Source: Bugulina stolonifera
Taxonomy: Eukaryota > Bryozoa > Gymnolaemata > Cheilostomatida > Bugulidae
Length of the DNA stretch: 64,000 nucleotides
Assembly: GCA_935421135.1 (NCBI GenBank)
Contig: OW285190.1
Location: 18,858,501-18,922,500 of the forward strand
Direction: 5' to 3'
This document shows positions 11,576 through 24,486 of the stretch, one piece after another; positions within the stretch are counted from its first letter, which is position 1, and each line of letters starts with the position of its first letter. The position numbers and the translations under genes are program-made. Below the pieces are notes generated by a model. The model was not told the origin of the DNA and did no database searches. It saw only the letters and a list, made by a program, of their open reading frames with translations.

Positions 11576-12734
11576 GCCCCCTTAACACTACAAATTTATT
11601 TTTGTAGTAATATTTTATTTGAATTTTATGTGAAAGGATTTTCTTATTTCAGCTATTTGCAGGTATAATGTGTCTCCTTATAAGTTGTGACGAATTGAAG
11701 CATGTGTTTCCTCAAATGTAAATAAAAAATTATAGAATATTAGGATTAATAACGCACTATGTAATTAAGCATTGGATAAGAATTCTTTCTCAAGACAACT
11801 GTTCACATGAAATGGTTAGAGGTCAGCTAGTGATGATGTCATGAAAACACCAAATGAATCCAGCAAAAATATAACATATTAATTACATAATCACACAGAT
11901 CAGGTCATTGGCATAGATGTGACTGTGGATCCATCCCAATTGATGATAAATAGATTACAGAAGTTCACCATCTTACAACAATTATTCCGTTACTTTCAGC
12001 GATGGCGTCGATAAAGTGGATTCCTGTTTCAAGAAAGCAACGGCAGATGGGTGTGAGACAGCAGAGAGTTTTCGTAAACTGACAATAAAAATGGCTGTGC
12101 CAGAGCTCTGTCCTTCTGGCATATACAGATCAGAGGGACGAGTTCTACCAAAATGTCGAAAAGTTAGAGCCAAGGCTATTAAGTAGCCTGAGTGACCTTG
12201 TAGTCTCCACATATATACATTTAAATTTGTACTGTCTTAGATTTTATGTTAAGCTGTCATTGCATGCGCATAGAGATTGCATAAACATAGATAGAAAGAG
12301 AGAATTGTTTTAAGTACTCTGATATTTTCTCCAGCTGCAGTGTCATTAATAGCAGCAAGATACTGTCCCTATATGCTATGGAGAAACATGTAATCTGCCA
12401 TTGACACTTTAGTTTGGCACACCTACATGTAGATGTACACGCTTAAATAATAATTTTCATAACTAAATGATTGGTACATTGATGCAATGTTTCGTAAAAT
12501 AGCTGAAAATCTTTATGTCTAATACGATGTCAAACTTGGCTAACAGGCAGCAGTGAGAGAGGAGGTTGGATATAGTAGTACAAAGATTAATTTATAAGTA
12601 GATGAATTTACAGGAAGTTATTAACAATGATTTATGGGAAGGTGCTAATAATGATTTGTGGAAATTGTTACTTGTAATTTATGAGGTGCCAACAAAATGG
12701 GAAAATCCAAATTAGTATGAGAAGAATATAGATC

Positions 12735-12905
12735 ACCTAAGGATAAACTACCATAGAATAGATTATTTAAGGACAAGCTACCATAGATAAGCTACCATAG
12801 AATAAACTACCATAGAATAGATTACCTAAGGATAAGCTACCATAGAATAGATTACCTAAGGATAAACTATCATAGAATAGATTACCTTAGGATAAGCTAC
12901 CATTA
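12735..12905 (+). repeat. About 30-bp tandem repeat
   Basis: Around five or six imperfect units built from the words ATAAGCTACCATAGAATAG and ATTACCTAAGG. Non-coding. Confidence 0.85.
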
Positions 12906-13063
12906 ACAAGCTTTATATTGTAAATAAATTCTATAATGTTGAACATGTTTGACATCAGGACACTTTATGCTCCATGATGACGGAATATCTTTCTCTATTG
13001 GAAGCATCCAGATGCTGCTGGCTGTGAAGTTGATCAACTCTAGTTTTAGCCCAGGTTAATTTT

Positions 13064-13112
13064 TGACTGACTGACTGACTGACTGACTGACTGACTGACT
13101 GACTGACTGACT
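13064..13112 (+). repeat. GACT tetranucleotide microsatellite
   Basis: About twelve tandem copies of GACT; the complementary strand would read as poly Ser-Val-Ser-Gln, an artefact. Confidence 0.95.
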
Positions 13113-13840
13113 GGCTGTCAGTGTATTGTAATAGAAGTTGCCTGTTATGTGCTGCTAGTAGGGCAGGGGCACACAACTCTGTTACCTTCGGGCTCTCCTA
13201 AACATGTGTAGATCTAACTTAGACTCAAACAGGTGTATTGAAGCGAAGATAACCACAAAGGAATAATTTTAGAAAAACGAGGCATATTTATGGGCCGACT
13301 CTATCTGAACCGCTTAGGCTACATTAAATTTGATTATAGATCTGGAATCAGCTCATCTTGTTCTAAGGAATTGGTATGTTTCATATTGATAGCTCTAATA
13401 ACAAAACAGATATAGAGGGTGACACACAGCATATATAGCAACACAATTGCTATTGTCGAAAAATAGTAAAATATCATGAATTTCCCACTTCTGCCTACAT
13501 ATCAGTATTTTGATGAAGGTTTAGTATTTTTCAAAACATCTGACCGCTGAAACTCCAACACCACATATTTTATACTCAAATACTGCCCAGTGGCATGATG
13601 TATGAAGTGTATGAAGCTGAACCACTAAATTATAGAATTCCTGCTGCTGAGCTGCTGGCCACCCTGATATTTCAGCTTAGGACCTACATACAGACAAATT
13701 AGTAGCTATTTCCTGCAGCTACTCTAGTTCTGGGGCTTATTGGATTATTTATAATCAATCCCAAAGCTTTAAGGATTAGTAGGTTTAGTAATTTGCTTCT
13801 TGATGTAAAGGTGGTTGTACAAATTTGGAGTATAATTCTT

Positions 13841-13860
13841 GCGTCGGATATATCCGACGC
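13841..13860. repeat. Perfect 20-bp palindrome
   Basis: GCGTCGGATATATCCGACGC is its own reverse complement. It is followed at once by a sequence ending GAATGAGTTAA. Such GC-flanked GGATATATCC palindromes near a TTAA occur at ends of some DNA transposons; no partner end was found. Confidence 0.6.
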
Positions 13861-14339
13861 TGGTACTGAATGAGTTAATAACTAAATAAGAACATAGCTA
13901 TAGCGATAAATAGTAACCAATGAATACAATATTGTAATGTTTTAGTGTTTGCTTACATACAAGTGCCGATGTAACACGAGTATGGGAAGGGTTTGGAGGT
14001 TGGTAGAGGACGACCAAGTGACCTTCCACACATTACATAAAGAGCGAACAGTTATTTTAGTGCTCTTGTAGTTATTTATCTTGACGTAGGCCGATGCTGA
14101 GACTCATCTAAGAGTCCAGGGTCGACGTAGGTCTGTAGACTTTACACTCCAAAGGAGTGTAGAACAAAGATCTGATAGTCTAGGAACTTAGGCCCGACGC
14201 TAGATTCATATAGAATCTGGGATCGACTTAAGCCGTAGATGTAAACTCACAAGGAGTGTATAGAGATATGCTTATATGAGAATGGGGAGTTACCCGCCTA
14301 CAAGAGTAAGCTTCTAGGTTTGAGTTAGGAGATGTTGCT

Positions 14340-14980
14340 TTATTAGAGCACAATCAAAAACTGATTTCATACAGAAAATGTGCTGTCTTATGTACTAAAT
14401 ATGCTTCCGGTAAAAGGCACAATAAAGTATCAGGCATGGCCGATAAGGTATCGGGCCAGAACTGATGCAACAGCATGGATGGTTCTGCCCGACGTCGGTC
14501 ACCAAAAGGGTCGGCCTTGACACAAAAGGTGCTTACAATGGTCCGAAATGGAAAGTATATAAGTATGAGCCTATTCCAAGATATCGGCCTTAAAAAGTAC
14601 ATGGTAAAAGACTCAGTTTAATACAATCAGATAGGAGAAGATAATTGCTAATAATATGTGGGAAAAACCAAGTGTAATTGCAATAATCTAATTGGTAGAT
14701 AACGATAATAGAGCACACGATAAGTAGTTGATTATAATAAGGGTATGATCATGCGTGTATAACAAGTGCACAAGGTAAGACAATAATGCATGAATGGATA
14801 ATATGGATAATATGAGAACAATGTCACTGTGGCTATTTACAAGATAACAGTCTATACCGTGGCAGGCTGTGCTGTTTCACCACAATATTACAAACACTAG
14901 TAAAGTAATAGTAAGTGAATAGAACTAACATAAATATTAATATAATAAATAGATATACCAGTTCTCACCACCCAGTGACC
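14340..14980. mobile_element. Dispersed repeat related to 44604-45070
   Basis: Shares diverged blocks with 44604-45070, including GC-richer pieces with words like GGCCGA, TTCCGGTAAAA and CAACA(G/A)CATGG in the same order and spacing. The - strand has an 82-residue frame (14354-14602) and the related locus a 134-residue frame, with weak similarity around a MLLH motif. This suggests a decayed transposon family. I could not assign it to a class. Confidence 0.35.
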
Positions 14981-17129
14981 AAACTAGAGGACATAGGTTG
15001 ATTCGCAACTGTCCCCTTGGTGTTCTCTCATTCGCTACTAATGGTTATTCACAGTAGGGTGGATGGGAGCTTGGTAGCTACATGTATTTATTTGGAAGCC
15101 TTGCCTTATTAATATAGCTACCTAGGTAAAGGGACATTTCGAAAAAGGCCGTTTCACAGCTAGACAGTTTGAAACAGGACAGTTCAAAACTGTTTAGATT
15201 ACACTTAGAAGGATACAGCTTGCAGATAATTAATTTTCATTAATTAATTAAATTAATTAAATAAAATAGATAATATTAAAAAGTTTAGGTCTTGTGGTTG
15301 GGGTTTGAGGTTAGGAGTTTTGAACTGTCTGGTGTTGAACTGTCCACTTTCGAGACGTCCTGCTTCAAACTGCCTTTTATGAACAGTCGCACATCCAGCT
15401 ACCTCTGGTATTACGCAGAAAGCTATTTGATAGTCCAATATAACCCTGTAATACAAGGAAGCTAATTGATAGTACAATAAAACCCTGTAATACAAGGAAG
15501 CATGCAGCTGGAATCACCAAAACATGTTTCCACTACAATATACATGCAAGTAATTTCCGAAATGTAAAAAATTCAGTATTTTGGATTTGCCTGCCTTGTC
15601 TGAGCCACACTTATAAAGTGACAACAACGGCATGCTTTCATTATATTAAAACCAATGCAAGCACATAAAATCACACTGTTACAGTTTTGTCACTGTTGCA
15701 ATGACCATTCACCTGAAGACGTAAATTGTTTTGTTCTCTCTAAATATTATGTTGAACTTACCATTTTTACTTCCCGTTTTTGATCCCAGGTAAGAAAGCA
15801 TTAATCTAAGGAGGTCTACATTTTTTTCCAATTTGAGGTGGAGAAAGCACTTCACCAATAGCAATGTTAACTTATGTAGCACAGGAGCATTATAACGTTG
15901 GGTGCTCTTTCTAGCATAGCATAGTATAAACAACAATGTGAAAGGACCATATGGGTATAATCATTAGTGGGCTGTTATTCTCTTGCTTCGCTCCTGCTTC
16001 TGATTAGCTGTCTGTGCCTCTAATGTTTGTCTTTTGTGTGGGTGACTGGTTTCAGCTCTTCTGTAAATACATGTAATGTCTTTTTGAGTGCTGTTTCTCT
16101 TCCACTTTAGCTAGAGCTAGACCATTTTTCTGTTTACACTAGCAACGAATTCTTTCAATTAATTGCGAATTAATCAGTTTTTCAACAGCCTCTAGTTTTA
16201 TCTTGCTCTTGGGTCATTGGGGTAGATTATCCAATAGAGAACAAAAGTAAAGTTGAGGCCCTATCCAACTGATCATGCTCTCCTAGTGCATGCATTTTGA
16301 CTACGTGAAATATACGAAATTTTAGAAGTTTAAATGTTGATGGCTCATGGAATAAGCATAGATGCTAAAATAATATGCCAAAGATAGGTTTGCTTTTTAT
16401 GTGTCCACTCTTGGGTCCCTCCCCCTTTTCTTCTGGTTAATCTAGGTGTAAATGTTTACAAATGGCTGAGTATAATTATAGCTGATGATTGAGTTGATTG
16501 GCATGATATCTGAATTCATGGATTAACGTTGGGTGTTTGCTATCCTTGTATGATAGTAGTAGTCTTTGTTATGATTTTGACTCTAAAATTCAGCTGCAAA
16601 GCAAATGTGGGTTCTCCAAACAACATGGTTAATTCAACAGAACCAACCAGAGGAAAAAATTTGAGATTAATTTTGAATTTCGAACTTCAGGTTGTAATTG
16701 AATGAAGTGGCAGAACTCTTGACCTTTGCAAGGTGACACTTGCCGTGGCATGTACTCACTATCACATTAAAAATTAGTGGACTATCCTGGAAGTTATAAT
16801 GACAGATGTGTTTCCTGGTTGACCACACATCAGTCAAGGCGTTCCTCCAGGTAATGCAAAAGAAAATTAAAGAAATGTTTATTTAATTGGATAAGATTCC
16901 TTGTGAAAAGTTCATATGTCACATCTTACTACCTATAACCAAAATGGATGCATATGCTGTGTAGACTTCCAACTATTTCCTGTAATCCTTGAATGTCAAG
17001 AAATGAACGTTTCTACCCAAGTAAATCATTGCCAAGCAAAATGAAAATGGAATTTTGAAACCGGCAAATTTATCTCGAAGTTTGAAATAGACTGATTAGG
17101 AAGAAATAGTATTTCTCACCGTTTCTCTT

Positions 17130-17720
17130 CGTAGCTGTTTTAATCCTTGCGAGTAACTTGCTCAGCAACTTCCATCTCACTATATCTTCGATCGGTGCCC
17201 TCTTTTTCCAAGTGTCACATTCCCATATCCCCTCTCATTGCATCTATCCATCTGTGTTTAGGTCTACCTCTCCTTCTCTTGCCTTCAACACTAATCTTAC
17301 TGACTCTCCTAATGTCTTCCTCTCTCCTCTCTCCGACATACATGTACATGCCCATACCACTGTAGCCTTCTCTTCTTCATACACTGACAGCCTCTACTCT
17401 TGCTAGTTCTCTGATCTCCTTACTCCTTCTATGCTCCTCTAGGCTGTTGCCATGAATATATATAGCTGCATCCTCATTTCAGTGGAACTCAGTCGGTTTT
17501 CAAGGTACTGTGTGAGTGGCCATATCTCATTGCTACACAGCACTGCTGGCCTTATGCAGACATTATATAGCAGCATCTTCAGTCTTGTTGGAACTTTCTT
17601 ACCACACCTGTTGGATCTCTATCCTCTAAGTCAGCTGTGTATCCTCCATCTTGATGGATTGTTAGTCTTTGGTAATATACGGCCCTTAGAAACATCTTGA
17701 GTGTCAAACTATTAATTAAA
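17130..17720 (-). mobile_element. Non-LTR retrotransposon remnant (C-terminal end of reverse-transcriptase ORF)
   Basis: Read on the - strand in several broken frames, this gives a segment like LKMLLYNVCIRPAVL, then a stretch with RLSSTEMRM, and finally GKRRRGRPKHRWIDAMR (17283-17231). The GRP-x-x-RW-x-D pattern and the preceding LYN-x-CIRP-x-L and STEMRM patterns are characteristic of the region after the polymerase domain in many animal LINE-type ORF2 proteins. Stops and frameshifts show that it is dead. It lies in the spacer upstream of copy 4. Confidence 0.65.
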
Positions 17721-18345
17721 GACTCATGTTTTTGTTTCAAGACTACAACCATGTATAGACTTACCCTCGGATACAATACTGGAATTAAAATTCATCTCTT
17801 CACTGAGGTGTACGTTGAAGTTTTACTGAGCAACATTGCCATCATCTGTCATTTGTTTAGTATCTTCAGTGTAGAGTGTCCTGGACGTTGTTCTCTGTTT
17901 CGTTTTACTTGTTTTCCTACACAAAGGCCTCATGTATAGTTTACCAGTTTCATAATCTGTGCGTAATATTCCCACGAAGCCAGTGAATATAATGGTCTCA
18001 ACCAGAACAAAGCACTTCCTGACAGACCTTAACTAGAGTTGCTAATCTATGCTTACAACTACAACTTGGTCTTAGGAACTTAATTTCATGTGGAGTTGTC
18101 TGCCTCTGTATCAGTCCCAAGCCTCATAATATAATAATGTAAATAAAATAAATTGAATAAAATTGTAGAGGAACCCTGGAAGCTTTAAGCGTAAAAGTGG
18201 AAGCTATAATTAAGATTTTTTCATTACTATTTAAACAGTGCTGTCTCCTTTTGCTAAACACATGTCAAAGCTTGATGGATAGACAAAATTTAATACAACA
18301 ACTTTAATTAATTGGTAAAATGCAATGTGACTAATTATACACACA

Positions 18346-18353
18346 TATATAAA
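18346..18353 (+). promoter_or_regulatory. TATA box of copy 4
   Basis: TATATAAA, 82 bases before the ATG at 18428. The region from about 18160 to the start codon matches 58250-58540 upstream of copy 10 closely. Confidence 0.7.
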
Positions 18354-18427
18354 CTGTTGGAAGTTACACGCTTCTCCATTGTCACTGATTGCATTTAGCT
18401 GAAGAACTACATTACTCAGTCAACATG

Positions 18428-21400
18428 ATGTGTAAGTGTATTTATATTCTTTACTAGTTCAGTCTTTATTATCTTCAATATAATTCTATTATTGTACTTA
18501 CATTGGTATACAGAATAACAATTTGGTTTTGATTATTCAATGGTTGCATGTGTTGAACAGTAATTCTTTTGCACATTTAAATGGTTTACCAGTGCCATTT
18601 TTTTCAAGTATCAATATGTTGTTATCAATATCAACGTGTTTAGGCCTACATGTATGTTATCCAACGTATAATTTATTCACTGATGCTTTTAGGTTCTGAG
18701 TACAATACTTGTAATTTATTTGCATGTACAATCTGTATGTGTGCCAACTGGAATTTAATTTCTGTCAGTTGCAATCTTTTGGTATGTGCTTTCATGATTT
18801 CTTCTGTGCGCAACCTGGCCAAACAGCACTTAAGATATTAGTACAAAAATATCTTTACTGCTAAATTAAGCAGTATCATCTCATAACATATACTCTTATG
18901 GTGTACTGTCAGCTAAGACCTCTCCTGCCAACATCCTTGAAACCCTATTTAAAACCTTAAGATTTTTCTCTACTTACAGCTGTCAAAGGAATTATTGCTA
19001 CACTTGCTGTTGTAGCTGTTATGATAGGTAAGTTCAGACGTTTTATTACTTAATTGTTCAAACTCAAACCTGGACTGTGATAGTACATTATTACATGCAT
19101 GTATTTATATGACTTCAGCAACCTCTCTTATCTAAACTCTGTGGTATCATGTGATCAAACTACAGAGAAGGTAAATCATATTATCATGAAGCATACTACA
19201 TTCTCCATTTTATAATACCACTGCACTGTTACAATACATAATTAGAGCACAGCAATCTGTAGAGAACTCCACTGTTATATATAACTACATGTATTTCATC
19301 TTGTCACTGATGTGTGTATGTATCAGCATAATCTAAGTCTAAAGTACACAAGATTATGATCACTCTATTTTGTCTGCAAGCAGATGTTTGCAGCGCCTAT
19401 GGCACTCCCTACACAAACAGACAGCATTATGGAAATCAGCACAGGAGACCCAATGTAAACCGTTATCGATATGTTCGTCCAAATACTTACAGAAAGCCAG
19501 GTAAGCAGTAAATACATGTACATATTATAATATTAATATGGGAATCTTTCCAAATTTGCATCCAAATAGTATGTTGGAACTAGCAGGTTGTTAATGTGTG
19601 ATTTCATCAAGATAAATATAATTGCAGCCTGGATAATCTGGCCAATATATTCTGTGAGTACAAGTCGCTAGTAGAAACAAGAAGTAATTACAACTGTCGA
19701 AGGTAAGATCATTTAGTTTATGAGACTTCAACTTGTGGCAAACGAGCATTTAGAAAATCTCAGTTGGAAAATGATTAGAAAATGGACATAAGTAGAATAA
19801 ATTGTGTTTGCTTCGAAACTATACAGCTGGAATGTTGGAAAGAACAACTTTCACTTGTATTGTATTAAATTGCATAAAAACTATGTTGCACACATGTACC
19901 CAGTAATAGCTAGAACTGTGAGTGAGGGTATATGTTGTGAGTGTACAGATTGTATCCATCCACCTTTAAACTAGAGTCTACATGTGTACATACACTATCA
20001 TACCCTTATTTGTTCCATTTCTAACAATATGGTGATAGCAACCTAAAAGTCTTACTTGACACTATCCCTCAATTGACATCGTATCATATACAGCACCTTC
20101 TTGGTTGAAGCAAAAAAAAAATGTATTGTTCAATTTAATTTTTAAGTTTATTTATTTATAGAGTATGCATTTAGGATCCCAGCACCCATAGGTAAAAATC
20201 AATTTCATCCTATCATAATTTTAATCCATTTTAACTGAGAGCATGCTGTACTGTATAGTGTTAGTCACAACAATATTGCATTGTGGGTATACGCCAATGA
20301 AGTTATGTCCACTCACACATGTAGGTTCACCGTCTAGGTAGAGAAAAATATAGGATTTCTCCTGGCCTCACTACTTGGGTGTCTCTTTAGATTTATTACA
20401 AGCTGTTGACGTGGGAGTGACAATATGGGCAACAGTCTGTAAACAACATTGCCATCCCAAGGCCTATACCTACATAATCTCTCTATCGTTTGAACTCAGT
20501 TGGAACTCAGGCTAGCTATTCGGTTGAACTCTGGCTATTCCATATTTATGCTGTAACTATGCATTCATATACTTGTACATATACATTTAAAACAAAATGA
20601 ATTAATTAACAGAGCAACTGAAATAACTAACACAGCCATTACTAACTGTGATGTGAAGGACCCAGTAAGGAGAATGTTCCAGGGAAATAGATATGTTCAA
20701 CTCTTTGTGGCTAACTGCCAAAATTCTGGTATTGAGCTACCATCTCCAGGTCAGTAGTCTTTCAGTCTATGAACTGTTAGTCTCTCAGTCTATGAAGAGT
20801 TAGTCTCTCAGTCTATGAACTGTTAGTCTCTCAGTCTAATGTAGCCAAGTTACCAAGATTACTCTGATGGTGGCGTCTTATGTCACATGCTAGGCAGAGT
20901 TCTGGTGGTTGGCGTTTTGAGACCTTATTAACCCGGAGAAAAACTCTATAAAACTGTGAATAGCTAGTCTCTCAGTCTCTCAGTCAATGAATATGTCTGA
21001 TTATTTCCTGTAGGCTGTGGAAAGATGGTGGAATGTCTACAGATTATCTTTAAGAATACTTATCACGGACCTAAGATTGCTTGGTAAGTAGGCAAGTTGA
21101 TTTGTAGTGCTGTGTTTATGTTGTCAGCAGATGTAGGTAGAGGCGTGTACTGTAATGAATACAAATGCTGTGAATGTACATGTACATACAAACTGGAGCG
21201 CAGAAGTCTCCTTTACACGCTCATTGTGTCTTGATAATGTCACAGTGTTGTCATATATACTGTATGCTCAGTATACATGTAGATATTAATGAAAACCTTG
21301 CATTTCTTTCCAGTGAGAACAAAAAGGCTGCTGATTGGTGCTATAATGAGACAGTGAGACAAGGGTGTTCATTTGCTGCATCTGTTCAGAAAGTTGTTAT

Positions 21401-21476
21401 TGAGCAGACAGTGCCCAGCGTGTGCCCCTCTGGAAGATATAACTCCAACACACCTCTTTTTCCAACATGCTACTAA
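18428..21476 (+). CDS. Copy 4: secreted 12-Cys family protein, exon 4 boundary in doubt (209 aa or broken)
   Basis: Exons: 18428-18431, 18980-19027, 19384-19500, exon 4 ending 19702, 20613-20749, 21014-21083 and 21314-21476 (TAA). An in-frame ATG also lies at 18425; 18428 matches copy 10. The signal peptide begins MSVKGIIATLAVVAVMI. Exon 3 encodes a 39-residue linker rich in Tyr, Arg and Asn starting VCSAYG. With the acceptor at the place used in copy 10 (exon from 19628), exon 4 is 75 nt rather than 79, shifts frame and stops at TAG 19669-19671. If the AG at 19610-19611 is used instead, exon 4 is 91 nt, the frame is restored, and a TGC codon supplies a cysteine near the lost one. So the gene is either rescued by acceptor shift or a young pseudogene. 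All other exons are clean, and the last exon has the conserved EQTVPSVCPSG stretch. Closest relative: copy 10. Confidence 0.7.
20754..20990 (+). repeat. 23-bp minisatellite in intron 5 of copy 4, interrupted
   Basis: Units of 23 bp of the form AGTCTCTCAGTCTATGAACT, split by about 130 bp of unrelated sequence (roughly 20838-20965). Copy 10 carries an uninterrupted array of the same unit at 60809-60927, so the unrelated segment is probably an insertion into copy 4. Confidence 0.8.
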
Positions 21477-24426
21477 CTGTATTCACATTATTTCCTGAAC
21501 AGTCCTGATAGCAGTGGACAATTTGTTTTCTGGACATTTGATGTTCCAAACTGCAATTTGTCTAATGCTTTGACCAAAATGCTATACACTCGACAAAACA
21601 GTAGAATTAATAATAGTGTTGCATTTCATTTATCATCAATGTACTTGTACACCTATATTTGCTTATTTAATAAACGTACCTTGCACCTCTGAAATTATAA
21701 TAACTTGTTAGAGTCACCATGCCTTGATAAGCACCTGGTGTGCAGTATAGTACAAGTTCTGCTGGCGTACCAGATAAGGGTAAGCACCATAGAATTATAA
21801 CTGTATATTGTACATGTACCTACTGCACATATTTACATGTAAGTCCCTAAGCACAGAAATGCTATAGTCGTACTATCTGGTGTTCTCGTACTGGTGTTTA
21901 GATTTTTGTTTGCATTTGTTTGTCATAATGAGGAAGATGATGACTAATTATACACGTAATTGTATAATTAGCCCTAGGAACATAGGCTACACAACTATAA
22001 TCATCATCTCTGTAATATTGTAGTGGCAATTGAGATGTACATTGTATATGTCACTAGGAAGTTATCCCCTATCCTAATAATATTATAATATCAATAAGAT
22101 GTGATCAGGTGATAATTTAATCAGATTCCTTTACTTTGGTGCATCTTTGGATAATGGTAGTAATCTATCATGTTAATAATTGCATAATTTGCCATTGCCC
22201 ATTGGTTTGAGAATTTTTTGTTCTCTAGACAACTATTTACAGTTTCATACATGATCTGAAAAATAAAGAATGATAGCAAGCTATTATTAAACCTAACTTT
22301 CTTATGCTAGTGACTAAATAGTGGAATTTCCTAGTCACCCTACTATGCGATACTGCGATACTGAGTACATGTAGGTTATTTATACGTATGCAATACTGTA
22401 ATAGCGTAGTCTTAAATGTACATTATAATGTACGTATATAATGTACCAATTGCTGAAATATAGGATTCATTCTCGCATGTATCAAAATTCAATGTATCTA
22501 AATTGAACTTTAGCTTTAGAGAGCCTCTTAATAGGCTTCAGCATTGTAAATATAATGTTTAACCTTATTGAAAATATACACTAATCCATCAAGTCCTGAG
22601 TTCTAATTACCCCACTAACACTATACATGTACATGTATATCTGCCAATAAGAATCACTCTGTTAAATTGTTGCTGTTGCTAAATAAAATTTGAAGAAATT
22701 GTTCTCAACACTGACAATTAATTACTAAATATACAATTGTGATCTATTCAATGAGAATGTGGGATAAGGAAACACAGTGCACAGTACACAAGCAATATGT
22801 TATACAATGTACATTATACATGTATGTCACATCTTTATTGCTAAACAATTGAATGTTGCACAACACACTGCTTACAAATTCTGCATTGATTTATATATTA
22901 TTATAGATTATCCAGATTAATATACATGTAACTATATGAATAGCAAAAAACCAGCATATTATTGGGGGGAGGAAATAGGATACTGAGACACCTCTTGACC
23001 CCCAGATGATTTATGTCTGTTATGTATCACATTATTATTGCTAAACAATTAAATGTTACACAGCAAAACTGCTTACTAATTCTGCATTGATTGATGTATT
23101 ATTATAGATTATCTGATCAAGTAGTGTAATACCTGAATAGTAGAAACATAATAATATGTTACCAGCTGGAGAGGAAGTAGAGATCATTATTCCACATATT
23201 GTTAAGTTGAAATACTAATCCTTAGCGTAGTGATGTCTATGCTGTCTGTACTAGTGATTGTTACTGCACCATATGCTGTGTGGATATACATGTGCATGTA
23301 CATGAACACAGCTACGACTGCTCAGAATTTGCCCAAAAAATAGAACTTCTTCTAAGTTCTAAGTTCAACAAAGTGTAAACACACTTACTTTGTTCTGAGA
23401 TGGATGCAGTATAACTGTCCAGCCATGTCTGTGTACTGATCACCATTATGTAGTGTGTTCCAATCTTCCTTTATTCTAATTAGAGTTGCCAAGACACTCA
23501 TGGTAGCAGCAGCTTCAGAATGAAGGAGCAGAAAACGTCAGGTCTCTAACTACAGTCATCGGCAAACTGGTGCTGCCCAACAGGTGAACAAGTATACCCT
23601 AAGAATAAACAGCATGGCTATACTAAACTGTAGCACTATTCAATATTTGCAAAATAATGGTGTTCATCCTATTTCAGTTAGATTGGTGTGTTGCTTGTGT
23701 TTGGAAACCTAGCTGCTGGCAAGAAAATCCTCTCCTTCAATTTGTAGCTTAGGATGTATGTTGGGAATTTTGGAAGCACTCAAGCAGTTGATATAAACTG
23801 TGCTACAGAGATAGCCATAAGGCCTGGAACTCAATGGGGCATTGCCTGTTACTATCTTGTTTATGGCTGTACCCAAGGGCTATTTATAGAATGACAGTGT
23901 TAGTGTTGACTCAATAAGATTACTTTGCTATTTCAATCTGTAGCCTACCTATGTACTCAATGCTGACTGGAGGTCATAACAGCCAATATTCAAATGTGTT
24001 TATCTTGGCTGCCACTAGGTTTACAAAGACAAACGGCTCATCAATCTCAATGAAATAACATGAACAATATTATTTGCAAATATTGAATGGTGAGACAGAA
24101 GTGGTTTAAACTTCACTGAAAAAAACATTTCCTGATATTTATGTACCCAAATACTTATCAGACTAAACAAGTAACAGCAAGAATATGTTAGAATGAATAA
24201 TTATATTAGAAGTTTATTTTGTAACTTGAATGTGATGCGTCATCTAAATCATTGGAGATGGAGTCTTAGCATAATAATATAAGATTAGAAGTATAAAACA
24301 GGCATCGATAAGGAAATGCTTAGCAAAGATGATGAAATTAATTCTCATATGATTATTACAAAATAATTGATATTGTTTGATAAACCCAACATGAAACTGT
24401 GTCCAATACATGTGAAGATACCTCAC
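21477..24426. other. 3' UTR of copy 4 and spacer to copy 5
   Basis: A possible polyadenylation signal AATAAA lies at 21669-21674, about 195 bases after the stop of copy 4. Beyond it I see no exon of the family, no other gene and no clear mobile element. Two similar blocks (near 22790-22920 and 23020-23120, sharing CACATCTTTATTGCTAAACA-like sequence) suggest a local duplication of about 200 bp. Confidence 0.55.
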
Positions 24427-24433
24427 TATATAA
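24427..24433 (+). promoter_or_regulatory. TATA box of copy 5
   Basis: TATATAA, 87 bases before the first ATG of the repeated start exon (24514). This is the same distance as in the other copies and suggests that the first repeat unit is the genuine exon 1. Confidence 0.65.
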
Positions 24434-24486
24434 TCTCGAGTGTTTATAGAACCTTTCATTCTCTCTAAATATAGTCACTAGCGCAC

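Larger units (their letters stand above)
8514..12186 (+). pseudogene. Copy 3: broken member of the 12-Cys family
   Basis: All seven exons can be aligned to copy 2: 8514-8517, 8951-9004, 10180-10227, 10429-10497, 10899 to about 11034, 11149-11212 and 12000-12186 (TAG). Three lesions break it. Exon 4 is 69 nt instead of 79 (10-nt deletion inside the basic stretch), which shifts the frame and ends it at TGA 10494-10496. Exon 5 has TAA at 10966-10968 where copies 1 and 2 have CAA. The exon 5 splice donor is gone, because the sequence after CCATCAGAC continues without the GTGATT of the paralogues. Exons 1-3, 6 and 7 and the promoter remain clean, so inactivation looks recent, or the locus may still be transcribed. 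No repaired sequence is implied. The signal-peptide exon still encodes a leucine/valine-rich segment. Confidence 0.85.
12187..18345. other. Repeat-rich spacer between copies 3 and 4
   Basis: No family exon is seen on either strand. Recognisable contents are a 30-bp array (12735-12905), a GACT tetranucleotide array (13064-13112), a 20-bp palindrome (13841-13860), an imperfect repeat with small inverted repeats (14090-14270), a segment related to 44604-45070 (14340-14980), and a LINE remnant (17130-17720). The rest (roughly 12240-12730, 13120-13800, 15400-17100, 17950-18340) shows nothing I can identify. Confidence 0.6.
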
